DNA of 64,000 bases. It comes from Deltaproteobacteria bacterium. GTDB lineage: Bacteria > Myxococcota_A > Polyangia > Polyangiales > Houyiibacteriaceae. Shown here piece by piece: positions 1 to 7,248 of this stretch. The stretch spans positions 1-64,000 of the forward strand of contig JAEPMI010000005.1 of the NCBI GenBank assembly GCA_017644045.1, read 5' to 3'. The notes beneath the pieces are model-generated. The model was given only the letters and a program-made list of their open reading frames with translations. It was not told the origin of the DNA and did no database searches. How positions within the stretch are numbered: position 1 is the first letter of the stretch; every line of letters starts with the position of its first letter. The translations under genes were made by a program, and so were the position numbers.

Positions 1-245
1 ACGTGGGCGTAGTGCCGGTTCTCGGTCTGGTACTCGACGTGCGAGGTCGCGATCGTGACGGTCTTGGTCTCGTCACGCACGGTGCCGCCCTTGGCGACGT
101 CGTGGTACGCGATCGCGGTTCCACCGTGGGTGTCCGCCATGACCTTGGTGATGGCGGCGGTCAGCGTCGTCTTTCCATGGTCGATGTGACCGATGGTGCC
201 GACGTTGATGTGGGGCTTGTCGCGAACGAACTTTTCCTTACCCAT
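1..245 (-). CDS. tuf: Elongation factor Tu, N-terminal part (runs off window)
   Basis: The first 81 residues of EF-Tu, the GTPase that brings aminoacyl-tRNA to the ribosome. The start [20 protein letters not shown] is typical, and the G1 P-loop GHVDHGKT (residues 19-26) and the switch I region (ending at RHYAHV at the window edge) follow. The ATG at 245 has a good ribosome site (gagaggaag) 7 bases upstream. It is the last gene of a tRNA-Thr/Tyr/Gly/Thr-tuf transcription unit, the same order as thrU-tyrU-glyT-thrT-tufB in E. coli. The rest of the gene lies outside the window. Identity is certain; which tuf copy it is cannot be told here. Confidence 0.98.
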   Translation of the reverse strand, partial: MGKEKFVRDKPHINVGTIGHIDHGKTTLTAAITKVMADTHGGTAIAYHDVAKGGTVRDETKTVTIATSHVEYQTENRHYAH

Positions 246-326
246 GGATTCGCTTCCTCTCTGAACCCCGTCTGGTGGGGCGGGTCGATGCTGATGACGG
301 CGCTGCGGGTCGCAGCTGGGGGTGGG

Positions 327-401
327 TGGAGCCCAGGATGAGGATTGAACTCACGACCTCCTCCTTACCAAGGAGGTGCTCTACCACTGAGCTACCTGGG
401 C
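327..401 (-). tRNA. tRNA-Thr (anticodon GGU)
   Basis: Folds as a full cloverleaf on the minus strand: acceptor GCCCAGG/CCTGGGC, D arm GCTC/GAGC, anticodon stem CCTCC/GGAGG with loop TTGGTAA (anticodon GGT, reads ACC/ACU), T arm GTGAG/CTCAT (one G-T pair) with loop TTCAATC. Discriminator U is followed by a genomically encoded CCA, unlike the other three tRNAs in this cluster. It sits closest to tuf, in the thrT position. Confidence 0.97.
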
Positions 402-443
402 GGGGTGATTGTCTGTCTTCGGGCGAGGCCGGTGGCTTCGCGG

Positions 444-516
444 AGCGGGAGACCGGGGTCGAACCGGCGACGTTCAGCTTGGAAGGCTGACGCTCTACCA
501 ACTGAGCTACTCCCGC
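444..516 (-). tRNA. tRNA-Gly (anticodon UCC)
   Basis: Cloverleaf on the minus strand: acceptor GCGGGAG/CTCCCGC, anticodon stem TCAGC/GCTGA with loop CTTCCAA (anticodon TCC, reads GGA/GGG), T arm GCCGG/CCGGT (closing G-T pair) with loop TTCGACC. Discriminator U; the following genomic bases are CCG, so the 3' CCA must be completed by nucleotidyltransferase. It holds the glyT position in the tRNA-tuf operon. Confidence 0.97.
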
Positions 517-538
517 AGTCGCGGCTCGAGGCCGCGGG

Positions 539-621
<83 letters not shown>

Positions 622-650
622 GGAAGATTTCGACTTTTCAGCTGAGCATG

Positions 651-723
651 AGCTGGCGATGGGACTCGAACCCGCAACCGCCTGTTTACAAAACAGGTGC
701 TCTACCAGTTGAGCTACGCCAGC
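651..723 (-). tRNA. tRNA-Thr (anticodon UGU)
   Basis: First tRNA of the operon, on the minus strand. Acceptor GCTGGCG/CGCCAGC, D arm GCTC/GAGC, anticodon stem CCTGT/ACAGG with loop TTTGTAA (anticodon TGT, reads ACA/ACG), T arm GCGGG/CCCAT (terminal G-T pair) with loop TTCGAGT. No encoded CCA (the genome continues CAT after the discriminator). It holds the thrU position. Confidence 0.97.
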
Positions 724-787
724 CGAGGGGGGCAAGGCCCTTCCTCAACCCTTCGATTCGCGCTTGGGCACGCCCCGAAGGGCGGCT

Positions 788-816
788 CACTTACCTCGCG
801 TTCTGGGGGGTGTCAA
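788..816 (-). promoter_or_regulatory. Probable sigma-70 promoter of the tRNA-tuf operon
   Basis: On the minus strand a perfect -35 TTGACA (811-816) is followed after 17 bases by TAAGTG (788-793), about 65 bases before the first tRNA. The bases after the -10 are GAGCCGCCC, a GC-rich discriminator typical of stringently controlled stable-RNA promoters. The -10 match is weak, so this is a prediction. Confidence 0.55.
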
Positions 817-856
817 GGGATGGAGCGCCGGGTTTTTGCCCTTCGGTGACGCTTCT

Positions 857-2053
857 TCAGCCAGCGTCCCGGGCTGGGGGTGCGTCACCCCCACGATCAC
901 CGGCCGATCCGCTCTCCGAGCGGTCCACCGCGTCGATGCCCTCCGGTCCATCCGGCTGGTCGAGCAGGCGCTCGCGGGCGCGCTCCAGATCGGCCTGGAT
1001 GCGCTCGGTCCACTCCGTGTTCACCCCAGTGCGCTCGACCATGAGGAGCGTGAGCTCCCAGTAGCGGATCGAGTGGCGGATGAGCGGCTTCACGAGACGA
1101 GCCAGTGAGAGCCGGTACTCCTCGTCATAGATCTGCCGCTCTTCGGGCGTCATCTGGCGGGAAGGCGGCGGCACCGGCGCGGTGGTGATCGCCTCCCAGA
1201 AGTGGTCGTACATCTCGCCGATCCGATAGCCGGCCGCGGCCGCCCACTCGGGGTGGGTGTGGCGCATGGTGTCGAAGTACTCGGTCTGGGCGGCCAGGAT
1301 CAGCTGCGCGCGGCGCTCGAGCACCGGCCGTTGCACGGCCACCCCACCCTCGGGCAGCTGGACCGCTTCGGCCCTCAAACGCAGGGTCTCCGCGTAGACG
1401 AAGTTGGCGGCGGCCAGGTGGTAGACCTGCACCACCCGGTCGTCCTCGGGCCGGGTGCGGGCGTAGGCGAGCGCGCTCCGTGCCCGCTCGGCCGCCTCTC
1501 GCTCGTGGCCTGCGCCGAGCTCGGCCTGGGCCGCGCGCGCCATCGCCTCGACGCGCTCGTCGGGGGTGAGCTCTTGTCGGAGCAGGGTCTCGGCCTGCGC
1601 CAGGGCATCCGGCCAGCGCTCGAGCCCGAGATAGACGTGGGCCAGCTGGAAGCGCGCGTGCTTCACGTCGCTCGACGCTGGGGTCTCGCGCAGCAGCCGC
1701 TCGAAGCGGGCCGCCGCATCCGCCAGCTCGTCGCCCTCCATGAAGCAGAGGCCCGCGTTGTAGAGGGAGGGCGAGACGAAGCGGCTGTCCGGGAATTCGT
1801 CGGCCACCCGATCATAGAGAGGGATGGCCTGGTCGCAGTGCCCGGAGTCCAGCTTCGCGTTGGCGCGCTGGAAGAGCATCTCGGCGTCGTACGCCCCCAT
1901 CTCGAGCTCGCCGCCCTCCGTGCGGGTCGCAGTGATCCGCATGGGTTCGAGCTGCCTGACCTCGGGCTCGGGGGTGGGCGTGGTGGTGCCCGTCTGCCGT
2001 CCCGCACAGGCGGCGAGCAGAGCGAGCGGAGGGATCATCAGGATCGCGCGCAT
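857..2053 (-). CDS. TPR-repeat lipoprotein (GltE-like?)
   Basis: A 398-residue exported lipoprotein. It starts MRAILMIPPLALLAACAG with a clear lipobox (LLAAC), then a Thr/Pro-rich linker and TPR-type helical repeats from about residue 55 to 230 (for example FQRANAKLDSGHCDQAIPLY). A helical C-terminal half ends in an acidic/Gly tail. I chose ATG 2053 because it gives the signal peptide; the frame is open further upstream without one. TPR proteins of this kind scaffold envelope complexes. The overall design resembles the gliding-motility lipoprotein GltE (AglT) of Myxococcus, but that is only a resemblance. It faces away from the ECF sigma gene. Confidence 0.8.
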   Translation of the reverse strand: MRAILMIPPLALLAACAGRQTGTTTPTPEPEVRQLEPMRITATRTEGGELEMGAYDAEMLFQRANAKLDSGHCDQAIPLYDRVADEFPDSRFVSPSLYNAGLCFMEGDELADAAARFERLLRETPASSDVKHARFQLAHVYLGLERWPDALAQAETLLRQELTPDERVEAMARAAQAELGAGHEREAAERARSALAYARTRPEDDRVVQVYHLAAANFVYAETLRLRAEAVQLPEGGVAVQRPVLERRAQLILAAQTEYFDTMRHTHPEWAAAAGYRIGEMYDHFWEAITTAPVPPPSRQMTPEERQIYDEEYRLSLARLVKPLIRHSIRYWELTLLMVERTGVNTEWTERIQADLERARERLLDQPDGPEGIDAVDRSESGSAGDRGGDAPPARDAG

Positions 2054-2165
2054 GGGGAAGGCGACAGCGGCCGGGGCGTCGAGGTTCCCGGTCGCTGAAA
2101 GATTCTGCCGGGAAGGAAGACGACACGCCAAGGCCCGTACGATCCTCCGACCCGGGTGCGTCACA

Positions 2166-2246
2166 GCAGAGCTCTGCAGGCCGTCACACCGTAACAGCAA
2201 CTGTTACGCGTCACGCGTAACACCTCCCCGGTTCGAGGAGCGTAAC
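2166..2246. promoter_or_regulatory. Array of GTAAC half-sites and palindromes upstream of the sigma gene
   Basis: Two overlapping perfect inverted repeats, GTAACAG-N3-CTGTTAC (2191-2207) and GTTACGCG-N3-CGCGTAAC (2203-2221), share an arm. A fourth GTAAC half-site lies at 2242-2246, so half-sites begin at 2191, 2203, 2217 and 2242. A separate 12-base perfect palindrome GCAGAGCTCTGC lies at 2166-2177. The array sits about 50-105 bases upstream of the predicted sigma-54 promoter, where an enhancer-binding protein would bind. It could instead be a repressor operator for the divergent TPR gene. Confidence 0.6.
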
Positions 2247-2293
2247 ACCCGCACCCACATCGCAAACCTCAATGATTTCGTTGACTCACCCGT

Positions 2294-2309
2294 TGGCACG
2301 GGCACTGCA
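2294..2309 (+). promoter_or_regulatory. Sigma-54 (RpoN) promoter
   Basis: The sequence TGGCACGGGCACTGCA matches the RpoN consensus TGGCACRNNNNTTGCW at all fixed positions but one (C for the first T of TTGC), with correct spacing between the GG and GC elements. Transcription would start near 2320, about 60 bases before the sigma-factor ATG. The GTAAC array upstream supports enhancer-dependent control. Confidence 0.7.
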
Positions 2310-2378
2310 GAGTGGTTGGTCAACGACGCGGCAACGAGCCGCCACCGCGGCAAACGAGCCGCCCACGAAGAGGACGCG

Positions 2379-2993
2379 ATGACCAAGACGAACGAACTGC
2401 TGACCGCCAAGGACTTCACCGACGAAGAGCTTCGGGGCCGCATGCTGCTGCGCGACGGCAAGGCCTGGCGCGAGTTCCACCGCCGCTTCGACCGCCTGGT
2501 CTTCCGGTGCATCCACAAGGTCACCGGCCGCTTCCGCCGGGTCGTCAGCGAGGACGACGTCCAGGAGATCTACGCTCAGTTCCTCCTGAACCTGACCGCC
2601 CGCGACATGCGCAAGCTCCGCCAGTTCGACCCGCAGCGCGGCAACAAGCTCGGCAGCTGGATCGGGCTCATCGCCACCAACGCCGCCTGGGACCACCTCC
2701 GCGCCGTCTCCCGCCGCCCCCCGACCGCCGAGCTCGTCGAGGCGAACGACCTCCGCTGCGAGTCCTACGACCCCCACGACGCGGTGATGGACAAGGAGCG
2801 CTGGAACCTCGTGAACCAGGCGCTCCAGCAGTTCTCGAAGAAGGACCGCAAGTTCGTGAAGCTCTACTACGTCGACGGGCTGTCGCCGGAGGAGGTCGCC
2901 GAGGCGATGGATGTCTCGGTCAAGACCGTCTACTCGAAGAAGCACAAGATCCGCTGCCGCCTCGAGGAGGCCGTCGCCGAAATCGCCGCCTGA
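2379..2993 (+). CDS. ECF-type RNA polymerase sigma factor
   Basis: A 204-residue sigma-70 family protein with only regions 2 and 4. Region 2 covers about residues 28-107 (the stretch SEDDVQEIYAQFLLNL through GSWIGLIATNAAWDHLR). Region 4 covers about 145-200 with a helix-turn-helix (LSPEEVAEAMDVSVKTVYSKK). ATG 2379 is chosen over the longer open frame because of the ribosome site gaagagga 5 bases upstream and because homology-like sequence begins here. No anti-sigma gene is adjacent, so control may be transcriptional through the sigma-54 promoter. A terminator follows. The regulon is unknown. Confidence 0.9.
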   Translation: MTKTNELLTAKDFTDEELRGRMLLRDGKAWREFHRRFDRLVFRCIHKVTGRFRRVVSEDDVQEIYAQFLLNLTARDMRKLRQFDPQRGNKLGSWIGLIATNAAWDHLRAVSRRPPTAELVEANDLRCESYDPHDAVMDKERWNLVNQALQQFSKKDRKFVKLYYVDGLSPEEVAEAMDVSVKTVYSKKHKIRCRLEEAVAEIAA

Positions 2994-3014
2994 GCCCGAC
3001 CTCACCTCTTCGTT

Positions 3015-3048
3015 CGCCCCGCCCGGCCCAGCCTGGCGGGGCGTTTCA
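3015..3048 (+). terminator. Hairpin terminator of the sigma-factor gene
   Basis: A perfect 9-base-pair stem CGCCCCGCC/GGCGGGGCG (3015-3023 with 3035-3043) with an 11-base loop, followed by TTTC. It lies 22 bases after the stop codon. Confidence 0.75.
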
Positions 3049-3081
3049 ATTCCGTCCCGCTTCAATCCACCCCAATGGACC

Positions 3082-3188
3082 CTTTGCCTCGCACAGAGTC
3101 ACGGAGCCACAGAGTTCACAGAGGTTTATGAAATTACTGTTCTTTTCTCTGTGTCCTCCGTGGCTCCGTGACTCTGTGCGAGGCAAAG
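3082..3188. repeat. Inverted-repeat element, copy 1
   Basis: Two 29-base arms (3082-3110 and 3160-3188) are perfectly complementary. Each begins CTTTGCCTCGCACAGAGTCA when read inward. They enclose a 49-base, AT-richer centre that also pairs partly (TTCACAGAGG versus the opposite side). A second copy with nearly identical arms lies at 19555-19750. No open reading frame of note lies inside. This looks like a dispersed palindromic repeat (MITE- or REP-like), not a simple terminator. Confidence 0.85.
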
Positions 3189-3202
3189 TCGAGGCTTGGG
3201 CG

Positions 3203-3246
3203 TTGCGTCGCGTGGTGGGGTGATCTAGGGTTTAGACCACCTGGTC
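3203..3246 (+). promoter_or_regulatory. Promoter and likely TetR operator for the tetR-P450 pair
   Basis: TTGCGT (3203-3208), 17 bases, then TAGGGT (3226-3231) forms a plausible sigma-70 promoter. It is followed by the palindrome GACCACCTGGTC (3235-3246), which covers the expected start point; more TGGTC and AACCGGTT symmetry lies just downstream (3248-3272). A palindrome at +1 next to a TetR gene suggests autorepression. Promoter and operator are inferred from sequence only. Confidence 0.5.
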
Positions 3247-3292
3247 GAACCGGTTGGTTTGACTGGCTGGTCGCAAGACGAGAGACGAGCGA

Positions 3293-3913
3293 GTGCCGCT
3301 ACCCCGATTCGACAACCTCGAGCCCGCGAAGCAGGACGCCATCCTGGCCGCCGCGGCCGAGGAGTTCGCCGAGCACGGCTTCGGCCGCTCCAGCTTCAAC
3401 CGGATCATCAGGGCCGCGGGGATCAGCAAGGGGGCGATGTATTACTACTTCGCCGACAAGGACGACCTGTTCCGGACCGTCCTGACCGAGGCCACCAACC
3501 GCTGGCTGCGCGAGGTCGGGCTGCCCTTCGATGCCGACGGGGCCGACGCCTTCTGGGACGCGCTCGAGTCGCTCTACGCGCGGAGCCTGCGCTTCATGCT
3601 GAGGGATCCGATGAACGCGGCGCTCTGTCTGTCGATCAGCCGCGCCCGCGCGCGGCTCGAGGGACACCCGGCCCTGATCGAGCAGCAGGAGCTGATGGTC
3701 GCCTGGACCGAGCAGCTGATCCGTCAGGGCAAGGCGCTGGGCGCGATCACGACCGAAGCCCCCGAGGACCTGATGGTCCAGGCCGCCATCGCGATCATGG
3801 ACGCCGGCGACCGCTGGCTGGCCACGCGGTGGGGAGGCTTCACCGAAGACGACGTCGAGCCGACCGCTCGACTGATGATCGGCATGTTCCGCCGACTGGG
3901 AGACGAGGGATGA
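3293..3913 (+). CDS. TetR-family transcriptional regulator
   Basis: A 206-residue one-component repressor. The N-terminal helix-turn-helix domain (about residues 8-58) carries the family signature AAAEEFAEHGFGRSSFNRII followed by GISKGAMYYYFADKDDLF. The ligand-binding domain that follows is diverse and gives no inducer clue. The start is GTG 3293. The stop overlaps the ATG of the P450 gene by four bases (ATGA), so the two are translated together, and the regulator probably controls the P450 in response to its substrate or product. Confidence 0.93.
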   Translation: MPLPRFDNLEPAKQDAILAAAAEEFAEHGFGRSSFNRIIRAAGISKGAMYYYFADKDDLFRTVLTEATNRWLREVGLPFDADGADAFWDALESLYARSLRFMLRDPMNAALCLSISRARARLEGHPALIEQQELMVAWTEQLIRQGKALGAITTEAPEDLMVQAAIAIMDAGDRWLATRWGGFTEDDVEPTARLMIGMFRRLGDEG

Positions 3914-5331
3914 GCAAGATCATGGACGCCGCCGAAGGCATCGCCCGCCGAGTCTTCGGTGACGAGGCCCTCCGAACCAAGGCTCCCGGTCCGGACGCGA
4001 GCTTTCTCGGGCTCCGCGCGACCGCCGGCTACGCGAAGAGTCCGCTCCAGTGGATGCGCTACCTCCGCGACACCTACGGCGACGTCGCCGAGACCCAGGT
4101 GCTCGGGCGACCGTGGTTCCTCGTGAGCCATCCCGACGACATCGAGTGGGTGCTCGTGAAGAACGCCAAGAAGATGAAGCGGGACGCGTACATCGACATT
4201 CTCGAGCGGACGCTCGGCAAGGGCCTGCTGACCGCCGACGGCGAGCTCTGGAAGCGTCAGCGCAAGCTGATGAGCCAGGCGTTCACGCCCAAGCGCATCG
4301 CCACCTACGCCGACGCGATGACTGCCGTGAGCGACCGCGGGTGCCACTGGCACGACGGAATGACCGTCGATCTCCACGCCGAGATGTCGCGAGTCACCAT
4401 GGAGGTGGTCTCCGCCGTGCTCTTCGGCACCGGCATCGGCGCCGAAGAGGTCCGCACGGTCAGCGAGGCGATGGAGGTCATCAACGGCTTCTACGCCAAC
4501 AGCCCCGAGGCGATCTTCAAGGTACCGGAGTGGGTTCCGACCCCGACCAACCGTTCGATGAACGCGGCGGTGAAACGCATCGACGGCGTGCTCTTCGACA
4601 TCATCGGCAAGCGTCGGCGCTCCAAGGAGAAGCACGACGACCTGCTCGGCACCCTGCTCGCCGCGGTCGACGACGACGGCTCGGCGATGACCGACCAGCA
4701 GCTCCGCGACGAGGCGATCACGCTCTTCCTCGCAGGGCACGAGACCACCGCGCTGACCCTCGGCTACACGCTGATGCTGGTGGCGAAGTACCCGGATGTG
4801 GAGCGCCGCCTGATGGAGGAGCTCGACACGGTGCTCGGCGGCCGATTGCCGACCGCCGAGGACAGCAAGAACCTCCCCTACACCCGCCAGGTGCTCGAGG
4901 AGGCGATGCGCCTCTACCCGCCCGCGTGGACCACCGGCCGCGAGGTCGCCGAGGAGATCGAGGTCCGCGGCTTCACTCTCCCGGTCGGCGCCCAGGTGCT
5001 CACCAGCCAGTGGATCGTCCACCGGGACCCACGCTTCTTCCCGGACCCCGAGGCGTTCGACCCGGACCGCTTCGAGAAGAGCAAGGCCAAGGACCGCCCG
5101 AAGTACGCCTACTTCCCCTTCGGCGGCGGCCCGCGCGTCTGCATCGGCAACCACTTCGCGATGATGGAGGCCATCCTGATCCTCGCGATCGCCATGCAGC
5201 GCTATCACTTCGAGCTCTTGCCCGACCAGGAGCTGAAGCTCGCGCCGAGCGTCACCCTCCGCCCGAAGAAGGGCGTTCGGGCCGTGGTGAAGCACCGGCG
5301 CCGCAAGCCGGCCGTGGTCAGCGCCGCCTGA
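3910..5331 (+). CDS. Cytochrome P450 monooxygenase
   Basis: A 473-residue soluble-type P450. The I-helix oxygen-binding motif is AGHETT, the K-helix ExxR is EEAMR, and the heme loop FGGGPRVCIG contains the thiolate Cys411. There is no N-terminal membrane anchor. It would use electrons from a ferredoxin and reductase encoded elsewhere to hydroxylate a lipophilic compound; similar bacterial enzymes resemble CYP102/CYP4-type fatty-acid or terpenoid hydroxylases, but the substrate cannot be read from sequence. It is coupled to the TetR gene, and its 3' end overlaps the convergent kinase gene by 14 bases. Confidence 0.95.
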   Translation: MSKIMDAAEGIARRVFGDEALRTKAPGPDASFLGLRATAGYAKSPLQWMRYLRDTYGDVAETQVLGRPWFLVSHPDDIEWVLVKNAKKMKRDAYIDILERTLGKGLLTADGELWKRQRKLMSQAFTPKRIATYADAMTAVSDRGCHWHDGMTVDLHAEMSRVTMEVVSAVLFGTGIGAEEVRTVSEAMEVINGFYANSPEAIFKVPEWVPTPTNRSMNAAVKRIDGVLFDIIGKRRRSKEKHDDLLGTLLAAVDDDGSAMTDQQLRDEAITLFLAGHETTALTLGYTLMLVAKYPDVERRLMEELDTVLGGRLPTAEDSKNLPYTRQVLEEAMRLYPPAWTTGREVAEEIEVRGFTLPVGAQVLTSQWIVHRDPRFFPDPEAFDPDRFEKSKAKDRPKYAYFPFGGGPRVCIGNHFAMMEAILILAIAMQRYHFELLPDQELKLAPSVTLRPKKGVRAVVKHRRRKPAVVSAA

Positions 5332-6772
5332 ACGGCCGATCGAGCGCCTCGCGCACCCTGGACACGAGCTCTGGGGACGCGACGGGCTTGTGGACCACGC
5401 CGTCCACCAACGCGAGCTCTTCGGGGTCCACGGACTCACCCGAGAAGTACAGGATTCGTGTGGTCGACGAGACCCGGCGAATGTCCGGCACCAGCTCGCG
5501 CCCGCGTTCTCGCCCGAGCGTACGGTCGAGGAGCACGACATCGTGGGCGGGCTCCAGCGCGGAGCGCGCACCCGCCAGGTCGCCCGCAACCGTGACCGTG
5601 GCCCCAGCCCGTTGCAGCACACGCAGGAGCAGGCGCCGGATCATCGACTCGTCGTCGACCACCAGCACCCGAACGCCATCCAGGTCGGTTCGAGCCTTCG
5701 GTGGCAATGATGTCGAGTCGGGCGCGTCGGCCAAGGGCAAGACGATGACGAACTCCGCACCGCCCCCCTCGCGCTCCCGATGGGCGAGCTGTCCGTCGAG
5801 ACGCCGAACCGACTCCGCGGCGGTCGCCAGCCCGAGCCCGGTGCCCTCCTGACCTTTGGTCGTCCAGAACGGCTCGAACAAGCGCGTCTCCAGCTCTTTG
5901 GGGACTCCGGCTCCATTGTCGCCGACGACCACCTCCAAGGTCTTCGTCCCGAAGACCTCGGTGCTCCGAGCACACACCCAGACCGTCGGTCGCGAACGGC
6001 CACGCAGGGCGTAGCCCGCGTTCGAGAGCAGGTTCCCGAGGACTTGCTGGAGCGCCCCAGCCGGCTGTCGCACCCAGAGACCCGGCGTGGTGTCGACCTC
6101 GATCGCGAGCCCATCGGGCGCGACCCTGCGAAGCCCCAAGAGCGCCTCGCGGATCACGCTCTCTACCTCGACCAGCTCTTGCGCGCCGCCGTCGTCACGT
6201 TGTGCCAGGTGGGTCAGCTCGGCCACGACCGCGGCCGCTCGGTCGGCGGCGCCCATGGCCGCTCGGAGGTCGCTCCGCAACGGCCCCTCGGGCTCGTCGC
6301 GCCGTTGCAGGGTGCGGTCGACCTCCCGCAGAGCCGCCATGACGATCATCAACATGTTGTTGAAGTTGTGAGCGACCCCAGCGCTGAAGCGTCCGACGAC
6401 CTCCAAGCGCTCGGCCTCGGCCACCCGAAGGCGGAGCATTCGCTCGGCGGTCACGTCTTGCATCGCCCCTTCCCAGACGGTCCCACGGCGCTGCGCGGCA
6501 AACCGGACGAAGCGGGGCTCCTCGGTTCCATGCAAGCGCACATACGGCGAGACCCACTCCCGGTCCGAAGTCCAATCGGGGAGCACACCTTCGTCGAGGC
6601 CGGCCCCGAGCAGCTCCAGGAACCCATTCGCGGAGCTCGGGCTCTGCATCGCCAGCAGGTCGGCGCACACGTGGTCCCACGTGGCGACACCATCGACGAG
6701 GTCGAGCCGCCACAACCCGAAGCCCAGCGCTCGTCCAGCGGCCTCGAGCGCCCCACTCCAGTGCTCGCTCAC
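5318..6772 (-). CDS. Hybrid sensor histidine kinase with C-terminal receiver
   Basis: A 484-residue cytoplasmic hybrid kinase. A PAS-like sensor region (about 1-110) leads into a dimerisation helix with H135 in the unusual H-box AGVAHNFNNM. The HATPase domain carries GDNGAGVP, FEPFWTTKG and GTGLGLATA. A receiver domain follows from about residue 365 (VRVLVVDDES, phospho-acceptor Asp in VVLLDRTL, conserved Lys in HKP). There are no transmembrane spans. The start is GTG 6772, which overlaps the TGA of the upstream STAS-like gene (GTGA), with gaggggg as ribosome site. Output is probably passed on by phosphorelay, since no DNA-binding domain is present. Confidence 0.93.
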   Translation of the reverse strand: MSEHWSGALEAAGRALGFGLWRLDLVDGVATWDHVCADLLAMQSPSSANGFLELLGAGLDEGVLPDWTSDREWVSPYVRLHGTEEPRFVRFAAQRRGTVWEGAMQDVTAERMLRLRVAEAERLEVVGRFSAGVAHNFNNMLMIVMAALREVDRTLQRRDEPEGPLRSDLRAAMGAADRAAAVVAELTHLAQRDDGGAQELVEVESVIREALLGLRRVAPDGLAIEVDTTPGLWVRQPAGALQQVLGNLLSNAGYALRGRSRPTVWVCARSTEVFGTKTLEVVVGDNGAGVPKELETRLFEPFWTTKGQEGTGLGLATAAESVRRLDGQLAHREREGGGAEFVIVLPLADAPDSTSLPPKARTDLDGVRVLVVDDESMIRRLLLRVLQRAGATVTVAGDLAGARSALEPAHDVVLLDRTLGRERGRELVPDIRRVSSTTRILYFSGESVDPEELALVDGVVHKPVASPELVSRVREALDRPFRRR

Positions 6773-7170
6773 TCGGGATCCCCCTCGAGCCGAGCCCGAA
6801 GCCACGCGTTGGCTTCCGCCGTGCTGGCGGCCACATGGAACGGAAAGCTGGGACGTGCAGCCCAGACCATCGCCTGCGCCGCCATGCGTAGGGCGACCGA
6901 AGTCATCACGAGCGCCGTCCCCGCGACATGACGACCGAGGGTGTCTCGATGCTCCTGCATCCACCGCACCGACTCGCGCACGTAGCGCGGAGGGAACGCG
7001 TGCAGTGCTCCCGAGTGCAAGCGCAAACCGACCCTGCCGCGAAGTTGGATGGCCTGGAGCAACTCACCCAGGTAGCGCTCGTAGCCCTCTTCGGTCAGCG
7101 GCCCCACCACGTGAACCACGACGAACGGGAGCTCCGAGGCGTCCACTTCGGCGTATGGCTGCGTGCTCAT
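6769..7170 (-). CDS. STAS-like small cytoplasmic protein
   Basis: A 133-residue protein without signal or membrane segment. The alternating beta/alpha pattern (PFVVVHVVGPLTEEGYERYL, then VGLRLHSGALHAFPPRYVRE, then a final LRMAAQAMVWAARPSFPFHV) resembles SpoIIAA/STAS-like domains that bind signalling partners. It is translationally coupled to the histidine kinase that follows, so it may set that kinase's input. The start ATG 7170 has an aggga ribosome site. The family call is tentative. Confidence 0.6.
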   Translation of the reverse strand: MSTQPYAEVDASELPFVVVHVVGPLTEEGYERYLGELLQAIQLRGRVGLRLHSGALHAFPPRYVRESVRWMQEHRDTLGRHVAGTALVMTSVALRMAAQAMVWAARPSFPFHVAASTAEANAWLRARLEGDPE

Positions 7171-7248
7171 CCGTCGCCAACTCCCTGCACGACGATACCA
7201 GCCCCGGCCCGTCTACCCCAGCACCGACGATGCAGGGAGGTCCTCGAG

